From the NCBI RefSeq assembly GCF_963662255.1, contig NC_085059.1, forward strand, positions 12,805,234 to 12,869,233: 64,000 bases of DNA. The letters run 5' to 3'. The translations under genes and the position numbers were made by a program. Each line of letters begins with the position of its first letter. Position 1 is the stretch's first letter. Shown piece by piece: positions 51,076-64,000 of this stretch. Source of the DNA: Cinclus cinclus. Taxonomy: Eukaryota; Chordata; Aves; Passeriformes; Cinclidae. Below the pieces are notes generated by a model. The model searched no databases. It saw nothing but the letters and a program-made list of their open reading frames with translations, and had not been told where the DNA came from.

Positions 51076-53407
51076 GCAACAGAGTGATGCTGATATTTCA
51101 TAGTTTTCTTTCATGTCAGGAATTGGGTGGCCAGATTATTTTTCTTCTGAAAAGGGCTGCTTGGAGATTTTAATTCCTCCTTTGGCTCATTTATCAGGGA
51201 AGGCATCACCTGCTTCAAATTGCAGGACCGTGATCTCATGCCAGGGAATTGAAGATGTGTGGTACGTGGTTTGTTTGGAGACAGCAAATGCCTGTCCCTG
51301 AGGCTACCACTGGAATTACATAAACAACATGGATATAGGGTATGGCTATAGGGTACATGGTTATAGTGAGTATGGCATTAGTTTTCTCTCAAGAAGGCAG
51401 TGTGTGGGTGTACACTAATAAATATACCCACACATACATTTATCCCCGTGTTATCTGTATTTGCTGTTACAATGAGAATTTTGCATCTGTGTAATTGAAC
51501 TTTCAAAAAGGCCAAGGTTTAAACAAGAAAAGAGAGATCTGCAGCAACCCAACTCTTGCTCCGCATGACCAAAATATTTGAAGCCCCTGCATCATACATT
51601 TTCAAATATCCCATTATGGAGGAACTAGCTCTTTGATGATAACTAGCTTTTAATGATAGCACTTTTTTCATTGGAAGAAATCACCACCGCTTGCTTGCTT
51701 AAAGGAAAAAGATTCCCAAGCTGAATTGAACACCTTAAAAATAACCATGTGTCCCTGGCATTTCATGGAAAGAAAAGAAGATGAGTCTGAGACAGAATAG
51801 AAAGATTTCAAGTTTTATAAATAATTTTGAAATATGCTCTCCATGATCTATCTTAGAAATGCCAAAAATCCTTCTAAATAAAAACTGGTTTACATGTATT
51901 AGTAAATACATGCATATTTATGTCAACTTTTTTTTAATGCTATATTTTAGTTCGTCCAGAAGCTATCCTTTCCTTCATTTTCCTGCTAAGAATATACTCA
52001 GTGCACACCTTCTTCTTGTGACTTCTCTAACCTGCATGTGTAATCCAGGAATTGTTTTTCCCCTGCAGGTAGCAATAATTGGTAGTCATGATTTGGTTTT
52101 CTTGGAAAAATAACAACTTGAAGAACTCATTATCAAGGCTATTAGGAGCAAGGCTTTTTTCTCCAAACCTCATGTTTTTTCCTACCTGTGTATAATTGCC
52201 CACACATTCAGATCAATTTATTACCCTATACATAAGCACATTCAGTCTTGTTTTCTTTTCCCTTGGGACTTTTACATTAAGATGACTACTCAGACTGCTC
52301 AAATAGCCCAGTTGCAAATGCCCTTTGATTGAATGATGACTCAAGGAGACTCAAAGATTTCTTCTGCAGGGTAAGTCAAGGCAAATTGATCAGTGCTGTC
52401 ACTGGAGAGCAACAGCTCCTGAAGGACTGGATTTAAAATGCATTATCTTTAATGTAATCAAAGGAGCGTTTAATCTAATTTTAAAATGTCTTGCAATATT
52501 AGTTAGTGCTATCATTTTAGGGTTTTGCAGGGACAGAAGTTAATCACACTGACTAGACAAACACTAATTTGCTTAATTAAGGCTATCTTGCTTTCTTTTT
52601 GTAATATTTTTCCAACTTGGTCTGCCCATATATTATTTTTAAATAGTAGCAGCATAGATGTAAATAATCTTTCATGGTAGAGCTTCTGAGCCTAATGAGG
52701 TATGAGAGAGAAACTAAAGGAAAGTAAGAAAACTAAAGAATAGAAATGTCTTCTTCTTACCACCTCATGACACATTTTAGATTTAAATGAGAAGACACTA
52801 AGCATTTCCATGGCATGGATTTTCCAGGAGCTCATAATCCACCCATGGATTATCCAGGCAGCATGAGGGAAATTTTGGTTTGCTGCCCAGCCACTGGTCC
52901 CAGAGCCTGTGATTAGGGGGAGTTTGCAGCCTTCTGCTGTTTTCCTGTGTTGGCTTCACCCTTTTAAAGGAAGGGGGTGAGCTGCAGCAGTGATGGTGGG
53001 GAAGGTCTCCAGAGGCAAAGGCCTTCCCTTGCCAAACAGCAGGAGGAATGCGCTGAGAGACGAGGCTGAGAGCCCTTAAACCCCAAAAATCTCCCTCCCA
53101 GAGCTCCCCAGGCCACAGAGCCCCATGCCCACACAGGGCACACAAAGACACACAAACTCCGACTGGCTTTTATCAGGCTGCTACAAGGCAGGCTTTGAAT
53201 GCCTGGACTGAGCCAAGACCATGCATTTCCTCTATTCTTAGGTATTCCCACAGGCTCTAGAAAGCAAGGTAGCATCAAGCTGGCTCCTGGCTCTTCCTTA
53301 CGACTTTCATTTCTGTGACACTTATTATCCTTCTGGTTTATCCACTCTTAGATGACAGCATTAAAGAAAAAGAAAAATTTAGAAACCAGTGAAAAGTGGA
53401 CACCTGG

Positions 53408-53433
53408 ATTTAAATAATTATAATTATTTAAAT
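53408..53433. repeat. 26-bp perfect AT palindrome inside an AAATAATT-rich tract
   Basis: ATTTAAATAATTA is followed at once by its reverse complement, TAATTATTTAAAT, with no spacer. Further TTTAAATAAT units continue to about 53460. It can extrude as a cruciform, and the array is degenerate AT satellite-like sequence. Confidence 0.93.
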
Positions 53434-56304
53434 AATATTTAAATAATTTAAATAATTATAAGACAGATGAGGACAGGGAAGGAGAAACAGGGAAAGGATG
53501 TCTTGAAAAGTGGAGTTCTGAAGTGAAAGACAGTGAGTAAGATTAATATTATTTTAAGGATCATCCAATGTTTTTTTTCCCCATGTAACAATCCACAGGC
53601 ATAAAATGAAACTCAAACCTTTAAAACCTTTAAAAGGGAAAGAGATGGAGTCTGAAGAGCTTCTGTACTTTCCAGATATCACGGGACATTAGACAGAAAT
53701 CAGGAACCAACCACAACCTGGAGAAAAGATAACAATTATAGAGGAGAACCAGGATTACACCAAGGAAATAATGAATTAAACAGAGAGTTCTAATTAATGA
53801 AGCCAGGCCAGCTGGCTGTAAACCAGGTGAGGACATATCTTCCCTGCCCATCTGTAGGATATGTGGTTCCCTACAAAAATAATTTTTCCCTGTGTTCTGT
53901 CTTTCAGTGCAAGAACACGGTGTCCCCTGTGCACACGTAAAACCAGAATAAGCACAGGGAGCTTTGCAGGGTGGTTTTAGATTTACAGTTGTTATATAAA
54001 TGAAATATATTTGTGATTTTTCTCCACCCATATTTTTCAGATGCATTTTTTTCCAAGAAACTTCATTGCCAGGAATATATATGTAGTACTCTGTCTTTAA
54101 ACAAGTTCTACAGCAAGAAAGTTTTGTTTAGAGACAGTCCTTATTCTTTTATTTACTTCCTCTGAAATCTACACTTCACCCTACAAGAACAAGACTTAAA
54201 CATAGTAAATTTTAGAATTTTAGTGAAGAAATGCCTATTAAATAAAGCATTTATTCACTAGCATAATATTATCAAACCACTGGCAAGACCCAAGATTTAA
54301 GAGACCAATGTAAACATTTTCTGGTATTTGTATGTCTGCTTCCCTATAATAATACTGTGTTTGAAGGTTTTCTCTTCAGTAGCTTGGGCACAGAGGCAGG
54401 TCTTTTCCCAGGATGTCAGTCCTTGTTCCACCATTGTTCACCTTCACACCAGCCATCTTCTCAGTCAAGCAGAAAAGTGAAAATGGAAGTAACACTTCGA
54501 GTCAAGAAAATAATAAAAACATTGAACATGACAATTTGGATAAAAGCATTTCTGTGCATCCTCCCTCTTTGTTGCAGAAACAAGAAAGAGGACGTGTTTG
54601 ATGTGCCTTTCATTCAGAGCTCCAGCTGTGGGTACAGCTGCAAGAGGTGCTCCCAGAAAAAGCACTTGCAGAGGATAAAGAGCAGAAAAGGTATCCTTTT
54701 TAGATAAATTCCTAAAAATGCAGAATATACTCTTGTATATGCGGAGTACTAGTGCCCCAAGTATGGTTGACTACCAAGAAATATTTAGTCCACTCCCAAA
54801 ATCTGTTACAGAGAAATCTTTTTGGTTTTTTTACTGATTCATATGTAGCTCTAAAATTTTCTCAGGAACTTCAGCTATAATGGATCTCTTCTGTCAAAAA
54901 GCACTAAAAAGGTTCAACCTGAGCTGGTTCTTTGGATCACTGAGGTGCAAAAAAGCATAGACTACCCCAGTTTGCTTGGGTTTTATTATAGGTTAGTAGC
55001 TAGTCATGCCAGTCACTTGACTTGCAATGCTGTTTCCTTTCATGACACAGAGTCTGAGGAATGAAAAAGAGATTCAATCTTGCTATTTCAAACAACTGCA
55101 TAATACTATGAGAAAATATGTTTAGCATTAAATTTAAAAAAAAGCCAAGTTTTCACTAATTTGCCTTCAAAATTTCATTAAATTAGACAACAGCAGCTGC
55201 ATTTACAAGCTGTCCCTTTCCCAGGACAGCCACTCCAGACCAGACTATGGACTTATAGCTCAGCATCACGATCATTTTGAGTAAACTGATTTTAAGGCTC
55301 TTCTTCTTGGGTTTGAAGGAAAACAAAAAGAAATAACTTATATAAACAACTTTTTTTCTCCCTTTTAAATTGAATAAAGCATCTTAACTCTTACCCTGAT
55401 CTTTTGCAAATATCTTGCATGCGATATCACAGAAAAAAAAAGTAAAAAACATTCACTCTGTACTCTGCAGACTACTCTGTGGTCTGCAGCCATAGGCAAG
55501 TAATAAGCAACAAGGTTGCAGGATTTATTTGCAATAATCCCAGTTCCATGCCACTGACCACAAAAAAAACCCTCTCTCCCCAAAAAACCCAAACAACCCA
55601 AAATGCTGTCTGAAGTCTATATTTCACATACTCAAAGCAAGTACGTTGCACCTAATAAACTGAAAGGAGAACCAGAGGAAATTATTTCTGGAGGCTGATG
55701 ATTTGGAGGTGAGCAGCAGCAAGGCCATCCCAGGAAACGGAATCAAGAAATGTGTTGAGGACTTTGAGACAGAGAAACTGAAAGGTAAGAAGAGAAAAAC
55801 AGAATGCCTTCTCAGTGGGAGCAGACAGAATCTCAGCCAAAGTGGTCTCCTGTGTGCCAGTGGGAAAAGACCTTGTCAGACTGAAGCAACAAGACCTCAA
55901 GGCATATAAATTTCTGGCCTCAGTTTGATCACAAACTCCCTCCACAGCCTAAGGCAAGTCACTCCAGAGGAGGAGAGCAGCACAGGTTCAAATGGCACCT
56001 TGACAGAAAGCCTGAAGTCTGTGCAGGCTCCCACTGGATCATTTCTCTTGCTTCTTATGGAAAGTTTGCAGTCCAGACCACAGCTGGATTTAATGTTCAA
56101 GTTAGCTGATTATGACTTACTGTCCCCATCACAGACCTGCTCCATGCCACCAGCTCACCCCAGCTGGCAGTGCCATGAGGAACTTTGGAAAAATAAGATG
56201 GATAGCAGCAGCAGGACCAGGAGACCAAGCTCTGAGCCACAAATAAAGCAGAGCTCACTTAAGTCTGTCTTGCACTGAGCTGCAAAACTTGGGAGGAAGG
56301 AAGA

Positions 56305-56547
56305 GAAGGGGTAATGGTTTAAACTTTTATTAATTTATATTAAATAGAAAGAAGAATTTTTTCACAGTGAGAGTGGTAGAACACTGGCACCTGGAGAGGT
56401 GGTGGGTGCTGCATCCCTGGAAACATTCAAGGTCAGGTCAGACATGGATCTGAGCAACCCAACTGAGTTGGAGATGTCCCTGCTCTTTGCAGGGACATTG
56501 GTTTAGGTGAGGTCATTTCCAATCCAAGGTATTCTGTGACTGCATGA
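56305..56547 (+). mobile_element. CR1 3' fragment, about 240 bp
   Basis: GGGGTAATGGTTTAAAC, TTTTTTCACAGTGAGAGTGG, TAGAACACTGGCACCTGGAG and GTGCTGCATCCCTGGAAAC are followed by a TTTCCAATCCAAGGTATTCTGTGAC-like end (56517-56541). This is the CR1 3' region on the plus strand, with the ATTCTGTGA-type terminus present. Confidence 0.9.
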
Positions 56548-59500
56548 TTAACTTTTCCTCAAAAGAACAAAGGGCAAGCTTGACCTACAGAGGTCAGATT
56601 GGAGGAACCAAAACAGAGCTCTTCCTAAATAAAGGTATGTTATGGTTAAAAAATAAAAATATCAAAAAAAATTCCAGAAAATCACAGGACCAAAGGAACA
56701 GTGGGAAAGGAATCTGGGAAAGACACAGGCCAGTAAAATATTCCTTCAGTATTGGACCATACTAAATTGGTTTTTTTGTACTATGCTCTCTTGGGCTGCT
56801 GCTGAGAATCCCTGCCTATGTTAAGAAGCAGAACTTCTGAAAGTCCAGAAAATTGACCTCTGGATATATGCACAGAAGAATAGAATGGAATGTATAAAAA
56901 CAGTAAAGTGAGGAAACCTTCCTTTGGGTAGGTAAATGCTTTCCCATTTATTGTAACTGATAATCCAGTAGCACTCATGGAAGAGCATTTCTATCACAAA
57001 CAAATAATTGAAACAAGCAATTATTTCTGCCATAGGGACTGGTCCCCTTTGCATGGGATCTGTTACAGTTTAGAGTTAAAAGAAGAAATTTTGTTGAAGC
57101 TTTTTCCACTTGCTTTACACACATTTTCTACCACAACAACATGAACATCTAGGATGCTTGATGTTTATTCCAGCTTTAATTTTCTTCAGAAATTCTCCAT
57201 CTCTGTGGCAAATTTAAGGAGCAGATGCACCCCTGGGAAGGTTTCCAGACTGATTTTGAAGAAAGTGATATCTTCAATACTTGCTGGGTTGAGCTGGAGT
57301 TTCTGATCAATGGTAACACCACACGCAGGATCAAAGAAGAGCTTGCAGTAAATAACTGGTATGTAGAGTTGTGTTACATGGTTAGGGTGCAGATGGTTTC
57401 TGTATCTCCCTATAGACTGCTGCTGAAAATATAAACTGCTGATCTCCCTCTTTGATTATCACCCAGATCATCTATATTACCTTATCTTCTGATGCAGCTG
57501 AATGCTCTGCTTTATTATATGGGTAAATGATGAAAGCCTTTCCAAAAAATGAACATTTAAACATGTAAATGTTGTATGTACAATATTATTAAACTACTGT
57601 GTTATAATCCAAAGTCTTTTATACAAACTTTTATATCCCAATAATTCCTCTCTGCTTCCCTTGGCACTGCAAATAAAAAAGAAAATATCAGCTCTTTATT
57701 TTGCTTTTAGTGCAGGTACAAACTAAGTGTTGCAGAGCATTTCAAACACTGTAATATTCATTTATCCAGCTTATTGTATGTGAACTCCCACTGATTTTCA
57801 TGAGGTAATGAGCAGAAATAATGCATTTGAGGAAATTCAGTTACAAAATTAAACTGCTCATTGTTCATCTGACGAAAAAAATTCTATCCCTTAAGCACAG
57901 GCAAACAAGAGGTTTGGGGATGTGGTTTAATCTCAGAGGGACTAAGTGAAAGCTGATGGAGATGGCACAGTTTTTCCTGCATAATCATGGTTTGCAGAAG
58001 AAAGCTGAGTTTTATTGGGTGCTTCAGGCAGAACTACAAATAGATGTTTCAAATGCTACTAAATGATCTTTCAACTAACACCAAAAAAGCATTAGTTTGC
58101 TATAAGAAGCCAAAAACCTGTAATTTCTAATACCAACAGAAATCTCTTATTTCGGTGGCCAATTGCCCTTTTCACCACATGAATCCATGCTATCTCTTGG
58201 AAAAAGACATTTTTTGAGGAGACTGTTTTGGTTTTAATTATGTAGGCAAAGCCTGAGGGTAAATTGTAATATAAATTGTAATTCATTCATTTTCTTTCAG
58301 CTCTAGAATTTGTTCCGGTGTGAGATTGGCCAAGAGAGCTTTTATTTCATCATCTTAACTATATTTCCTTTAGTATGGATTAAAGAGACTTTTTTTTGTT
58401 GCTCTTGTTGAACTTATTATTCCTGTGTTCAGATCAAAATTGCAAATATGAAGAGAATGATTTCATTTATAATAAAAGAAACATTAAAATAGATTATTAT
58501 GTTTAAAATGTGTATTTTTTCTCTCAGAAATACATTATGAAGCAGTAATACTGAACTGCTAAGTCCTTCAGCAGAGCCTTAAAAGCCCAAATTTGCAGTT
58601 CTACCATGTGCTGCTGTATTGAAAGAAAAAATTAAGGGAAAAGAAAAAAAGCTGCAGTTTCATTAGAAAAAAGAAGGGATTACCAGGTTCTTGTGCACTA
58701 CACTTACACCCAGAAAGTGCAATTCACACCCAGGGAAACACTTTCAATGCTGGCTTTTGCAAAGAACTATCTGATAAATTCAATTTGTAGAGGTGAGGGC
58801 TCTCATACCTTCTGAGAAGAATTCTGTTGATCATGGAATTGGAGATCTATAATCTGATGTAAAGAGTAATTTCAATATAACCAGATTTCCCAATTTAAAA
58901 AATATTGTCAAGAATTTATTTTTGTCTACCAAGCTCAAGCAGTTTTTCCATTTTTACTTTCCTCTTGTGCCCACTTTTTAATTTGGCATCTGAACTGACA
59001 CATCTGGCTAGCCTTGGAAGATAGAGAGCATAAAGCAGGGATGAAACAGAAGGACACAGCACACCCAAGAAATCCCATCATTTTTGTCAGGGGCACACAC
59101 TGATGCCAAGATGGGAAAAAAATCTATCCCATAATAAATCTCTGCCTGTCTTGTGAGCTCTAAAACACTTACTAAAACATTACCCACTGCCATTGCTATT
59201 CTGAACTGCAGGACCCAGGATAATCAAGGAAACCTGAGTGCTAAAGTAGAGTGAAATTATAGTATTCTCATGTAGCTCTTTTGTTGTATTATTTGAGGGA
59301 AAACTTAATGAAGGGCTTTCTATCAATGCAGAGACCAGGAAGTACTTTCAGAAGTGCACTTCATTTCTGACATCATGTACTAAGCCCCAGAATCAGATAT
59401 TTTACAAGATTAGCACTCAGTGACTATACTTACCCTCATTTTAGTGGCATTGCCAATGCGATTGAAACCATTTGTTAAGCAATAGTAAAGCAGAACTCCA

Positions 59501-62500
59501 TTGTTGTCACCCCAATGGGATTCTGGCTCTGGGGACACTGTCTCAAGCTGCCTTGTCCCTTGCTGCACCAAGGAGCCACTGCCTTTCCCAGAGCTCAGCC
59601 ATCTGCTCTCCCACTGCTCCAGCAGCAGTGGAAAATTCCTTTTTGTCTGAAAGGGGAACTGCATGATAAATCTCAGTGACAGGATCAGGAAACATCTTAA
59701 ACCAAATTAACAAGAAGCAAAGCAGAGAGAACAAGTTATAAATTGCATTACCTGTCCTAAGTGTTCCTCTGGTCCCAACTCTTGCTCTTTGCTTTTAATC
59801 TTACAAAAGAGTAGTTTGTGCTATTCGTTTCTTAAGGCTTCTTCTGCTTCTTTTAGGGGGAGAAATTCAGAAGCAGAGGAATTGTAAGGAGTGCTGTTTC
59901 CAACCAGATGCAATGGCGTGACCTATTCCAAACTGCAGTACAACCCTCAGCACTGAAATTATTTGCAGAAATAAATCAATTAAATACAGTTACCAACCCT
60001 TGGTAGCAATTTCTTCCAGAAAACACACACTCACCAGCCAGGAGATAGATATCAGGTCCTTTGCAAATCTAGAGGAATGAACACATGAGCCCACTAATGA
60101 CTTATAACTCTTTCAAAGACGTGTGTGGTTTTTCTTCTATTTGCTGCAGGACCTCTTCCTTTCCTCCTTTGCTCTATTTTTCCTCCTTAATTTGCTAGAC
60201 ACAAACTTCCTTCCCGATATATTTTAAATACGGAAAACCCCACCACACATTCTATGATGTATCCAATACAATGGGAGGACATGAAGTCAAGAGCTTAATT
60301 TCCAATCACTGCTCAACACCCAACAATCAACACAACAGGAGGACAGTGCAACACAGTGAAATCCACGATAATTAACTGAAACCAAGTAATTTGATCTTTC
60401 ACTGCCATCCTGAACACAAGATGGGATGACTTTTTGACATTCATCCTGTTCTTGGACTGCAGAGGGACTTGTGAAATCACTCCTCCCTAATTCAAGCATT
60501 ACTGCAACAAGAATAATGTTGAAAAGATTGAAAGATACTTCTTGTCACTCGAGCTTAACTTGTGCTTTTCATCACCTATAAAAAAGCATCAAAGGCACTT
60601 TCTTCATTAAAAAAATAATCCCAAACTGCATCTATCAGTGCATTTGGAATGATTTTTTGTTGTTCAGCCTGAAATTCTATTTTCAACTGACTTTTAAAAG
60701 GTGTTCTCAGGACTCTCCCTAATGTTCTCCAAGCTATAAAGTCTAAAGATTTGATAACTCAAAGAGAAGATTCTTAGAAATCTGAGAAACACAAAAATGG
60801 TGATACACAAATGAAATTTTCCATGTTAAATTGATGATGGCAAATTCTCACCTCTTGCTTGCTATCCTAATTGTCAGGCTGTACACCTGTGAATAGTGGT
60901 GGGAATAATAAGCAAGAGGCACAACTAGTTAGATTTTCTTCTAAAGGATCCAACTGTTTCTTCCCTAAGAGGCATCCAACAATTTCTGCTAGCAGTACAG
61001 GACTATGATGGGCTAGGGAGTAAACGTTGTAAGTAGGGATAGCTTAGAAGGACTTTGAAATAATTTTCAAGAAACACTTTACAATTAATATGAGATGAAA
61101 GAAGCAGCAAGAGGCGCCTTGTGAGCAGGGAGGCTTTTGGTCTCAATCAGAGGAAGGAATTAGGGAGCTGCAGTGTTAGGGTACACCAAGGAAAGTCAGC
61201 AAAAACAGGGTGTCCAAAATGCACAGTGTGATACTGCTTAGCATTATTAATAAGGAACTTAATAAAGATCCTTGTCCTTAAGAAACATGTTAATAGTTCA
61301 ACTTCCCAATGTCCACAGTTCACCTGAGCCCATTTACTGAGGAAGTGAATTCATCTCTTTATGGATTATTTGCCTTACTCCTGTAAAAACCGCCTTGGAA
61401 TTTAATGTTTAAGGCAAGATTTCTCTTTTCAGAAACACCCACCCACCACACACTGAGTTTGCCAACAGTTAAAAAGACAATCTGTCTGTAAAATAGATAA
61501 ATATGTTCTAAAGAAAAAAAAATCTTTCCATTTAAATAAAAATATTGCAGATCTAAGCAGTGTGATTTTTTTGCAATGTACCATTTTTTTGAAGACAAGC
61601 CTACATCTTGTGTGTACCAATTGCATGAAAGTTGTGGTTAAGACTCAACTGCAGAGCTTGATCTCAAAGTCTCTCTTATATCTTCCTCAAATTAATATTC
61701 TTTTCTAAAGTTGTTCAGCAAGTCTGAACAACCTCGTGCTTCTGTTGACTGCAACCTGAAATGTGAGCTTTTAAATATGGTTCTGTGGCTTTTTAATTCT
61801 GTCCATTCACTTTGGTGTGGATCTCCCAAGTACTCCATTTCAAGAACTGATTAAAATTAATTTTTTAATAAAATTAAAATTAAATTCCATTTCACTCATC
61901 AGCTATCATGGAAACTAAGCCAAGATGTAGCTGCAACACAGCTACAGAGAAAGCAGCTCATGGAGCCACACCAGATTCCAGAAGGTATTGCCACACAGGA
62001 TGGTGTTTGCAGAATACAAATAGTTTTACATCTTACTCTAAACTACTCACTATGGCTGCTCTATTTTAGATTGTTCTTGCATTTAATTTCTCCAACTTCT
62101 TATTTTGACATTTGCGCTTCTTAAAACTATGCCTGAATAAATCTTCATGCCCTTTCCACTTGCTGTAATTAATCAATTTCCTGAAGAACTGCAGAAGAGA
62201 GCTTGAAAGTATTGAAAAATCTCCCAAACTAGACATTCTGTGAATACCAAAGTTTGAAAGAAAAAGCAGCAAACCAAAAAAAGCCACAGTTGAGCATGTT
62301 TGCAATTCTGTAGATATTCCTGGGATGAAGGGCTTGCATTTCACAGCCTCAGGGTTCAGCAGATAAACAGTCATGAAGTTCAGTTCACTTGTCCCCAGTC
62401 AGGTTGCTCAGGAAGTGAAGTGGATTGGAATGAGATTTAAAAAATTGTTATGCACTTCAGCAATGCTAACTGAAATTATTGTTAAAAAGAGCATAAACCA

Positions 62501-63065
62501 GTGATCATAATTTTTTAGCAATTCTTAGATTAGTAATGGCACAAAAATCAACCTAAATTTTCTAGCATACAAAGTGCATCTTTTTGCAGCTTGGACACCT
62601 CAGAATTTCTTGAATTAAAATTCATTTCTATGTTTATTTCAATTCCTGAATTATTGACAAGTGTTTTATTCAAAGAATATTTTACTTCTGCAGCAGCATA
62701 TGTGCACAAATCTGCAAGACAGATGATGCCTGCAACATTGCCAAGTAGAATTTTGTCTGATACAGCATATTTTATTTTTGAAGACTGCAATGTACTGGTC
62801 TAAGAGAAGATCAGTTCCAAAATTCAGGATAACACCATATCATAAACTAACGATCCATCATAGCATACCATGGATGCATCATTTTTCATCTTCCTCCCTC
62901 CACATGATATCTATCTGGTTTAAAATAGTGAAAGAAGAAAGAAATTCAAGGTGAGATTTGTGTAGTTTGACAGTCTGTCATGACTTCTCCCATTGAAATT
63001 TGCATACAAATTTTTCCAATGCTTTTTTATTAAATTGAGAAAATGAATTCACATTTTCCCAGAAA
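56548..63065. other. Intergenic DNA; no gene recognised
   Basis: AT-rich sequence with short unsupported open frames only, and no recognisable transposon, RNA gene or CpG island. Confidence 0.6.
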
Positions 63066-63101
63066 ATATATATATATATTATAATATAATAAATTATAAA
63101 A
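63066..63101. repeat. (TA)n and TAATA array
   Basis: An ATATATATATATAT run continues into TATAATATAATAAATTATAAAA. It lies just left of the LTR-like segment. Confidence 0.9.
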
Positions 63102-63124
63102 CATGACCCCAAAGAAAAGGAAAA

Positions 63125-63610
63125 AAAAAAACAACTCTGCTATCTGTGATGGAGAGGGGGGGCATGCAAATTGAGATCAGAAGCCATTTTTATTGAGTAT
63201 ACAGGGTGTTTATATAGGGTTTTACTTGTATGGCACTTACATGGGGTTCTATTTTTTGTAACAATTTCCCATTAGTTACACATTCATCATGATACCACAT
63301 CACCTGGTGACCTTACCACAAAGTTTCACAACATGTTTCTTGGTCACTTCTTGCCCAGGGAGCATTTCTCTCTGTCTGTCTCTCAGATGTTTTTTGCTCA
63401 ATTAGGCCTAAGATATCAGGCTCCTTTATTAGTTCCACTGTACTCTCCATTTTATACCCTATACCCCACTGTTAAAATTATATCATCAAAATTACATTTG
63501 GAATGCAGTATTCATTTCTGTAGTTTACCCTTCCTGAAACTCAGATCTTCCCTGTCATGAGCACAGCAACGCAACAACAAGACAAAGAGATGTAAATTCA
63601 CTGTACAACA
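63125..63610 (-). mobile_element. LTR-like segment on the minus strand (boundaries uncertain)
   Basis: Read on the minus strand, CCCTATATAAACACCC (TATA box at about 63209-63217) is followed after about 20 bp by CTCAATAAAAATGG (AATAAA at 63194-63189), then a C-rich stretch and GATAGCAGAGTTG. The close spacing of promoter and polyadenylation signal is typical of a retroviral LTR with a short R region. It does not resemble the other two LTRs in the window. Clear TG...CA ends and target duplications were not found, so this could be a truncated solo LTR or a chance arrangement. Confidence 0.45.
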
Positions 63611-64000
63611 ACGGTTTCCATTGAGGTACCTAAATTCTGAATGAAGCCAATCAGCACATCCTAGGAGCAGGGAAATATTATACAAATCTCAGAGTGATAT
63701 GGTGGGAAAGCAGTGAGGTAAAGGCTGTCCAGCCCTAGTTGGATCTACTTTTTCAGAAAACTTAAATGCTTTAGGTAAGTCAGATACCATTTAATATCAT
63801 GCAACAGTTTTAAACTCAACTGCTTGGGTTTCCTTTCAAGGCGTGTTTATGTTACACTGAAGCTGTTTAAACGTTTTAAACCTCATCCAGCTATGAAAGC
63901 TTCTCCATTATTGTTATAAACCACTTAAAATGAGCCAGCCTGAGCCAGCAGCACTGGGAGTTCAGGTGAGAACAGCAAACCTTTTGCTCAGCTCGCTCTG
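63611..64000. other. Intergenic DNA at the right edge; nothing recognised
   Basis: No coding frame, repeat or RNA feature that I can support. Confidence 0.6.

Larger units (their letters stand above)
49592..56304. other. Intergenic DNA; no gene recognised
   Basis: Contains a T-rich run (51053-51075), an AT palindrome (53408-53433) and two exon-like stretches that end in donor-like sites, near 54691 and 55785. No domain or known protein is recognisable. Confidence 0.55.

Noticed and set aside
54357..54707. 116-codon open frame with a donor-like site at 54691
   Set aside because: No recognisable domain and no ATG at its start. Competing open frames overlap it on both strands, so there is not enough evidence to call an exon.
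13216..64000. SPOCK1 exons expected from human gene order
   Set aside because: No open frame on either strand resembles SPOCK1 domains (Kazal, thyroglobulin type 1, EF-hand). The gene is probably farther away.

Overview
This is vertebrate nuclear DNA, almost certainly from a bird. It is AT-rich apart from one CpG island, and it is scattered with truncated CR1 LINE 3' ends in both orientations and with an ERVL-type LTR of the kind common in bird genomes. The one gene I can name with confidence is TRPC7, which reads right to left. I see no prokaryotic features, no CRISPR array and no convincing tRNA or rRNA gene. The species cannot be told from the sequence.

Layout. Positions 1-4063 are TRPC7 intron 2 with a degraded CR1. 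Positions 4064-4841 are TRPC7 exon 2 (minus strand), which encodes residues 1-260: the ankyrin-repeat region and a His/Cys zinc-site motif. Positions 4842-12269 are intron 1. The coding sequence starts at 12271 in a CpG island (about 12110-13215). Only the A and T of the start codon lie in exon 1, and the G is the first base of exon 2. The 5' leader holds a five-codon upstream ORF. Just 5' of that is a 46-bp GC-rich minisatellite of nine units (12329-12742), each carrying one GGGCGGG Sp1-type motif.

The remaining ~50 kb (13216-64000), upstream of TRPC7, holds no recognisable protein-coding gene. It contains an ERVL-type LTR with an internal TA expansion (about 14590-15281), five CR1 fragments, a gag-like ORF followed at ~1.7 kb by a polypurine tract and a 3' LTR (46865-49591), an LTR-like segment on the minus strand near the right end (about 63125-63610), simple repeats and a 26-bp perfect palindrome. 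In human, TRPC7 lies near SPOCK1 and SMAD5. I saw no SPOCK1 exon here, so the region reads as a gene-poor flank that may hold TRPC7 regulatory DNA.

The most notable feature is the TRPC7 promoter and leader: a CpG-dense tandem repeat 58 bp from the start codon, a strong-context upstream ORF, a weak-context main AUG split by an intron, and a better-context AUG at codon 10. Nothing here looks like a wholly new biological system.
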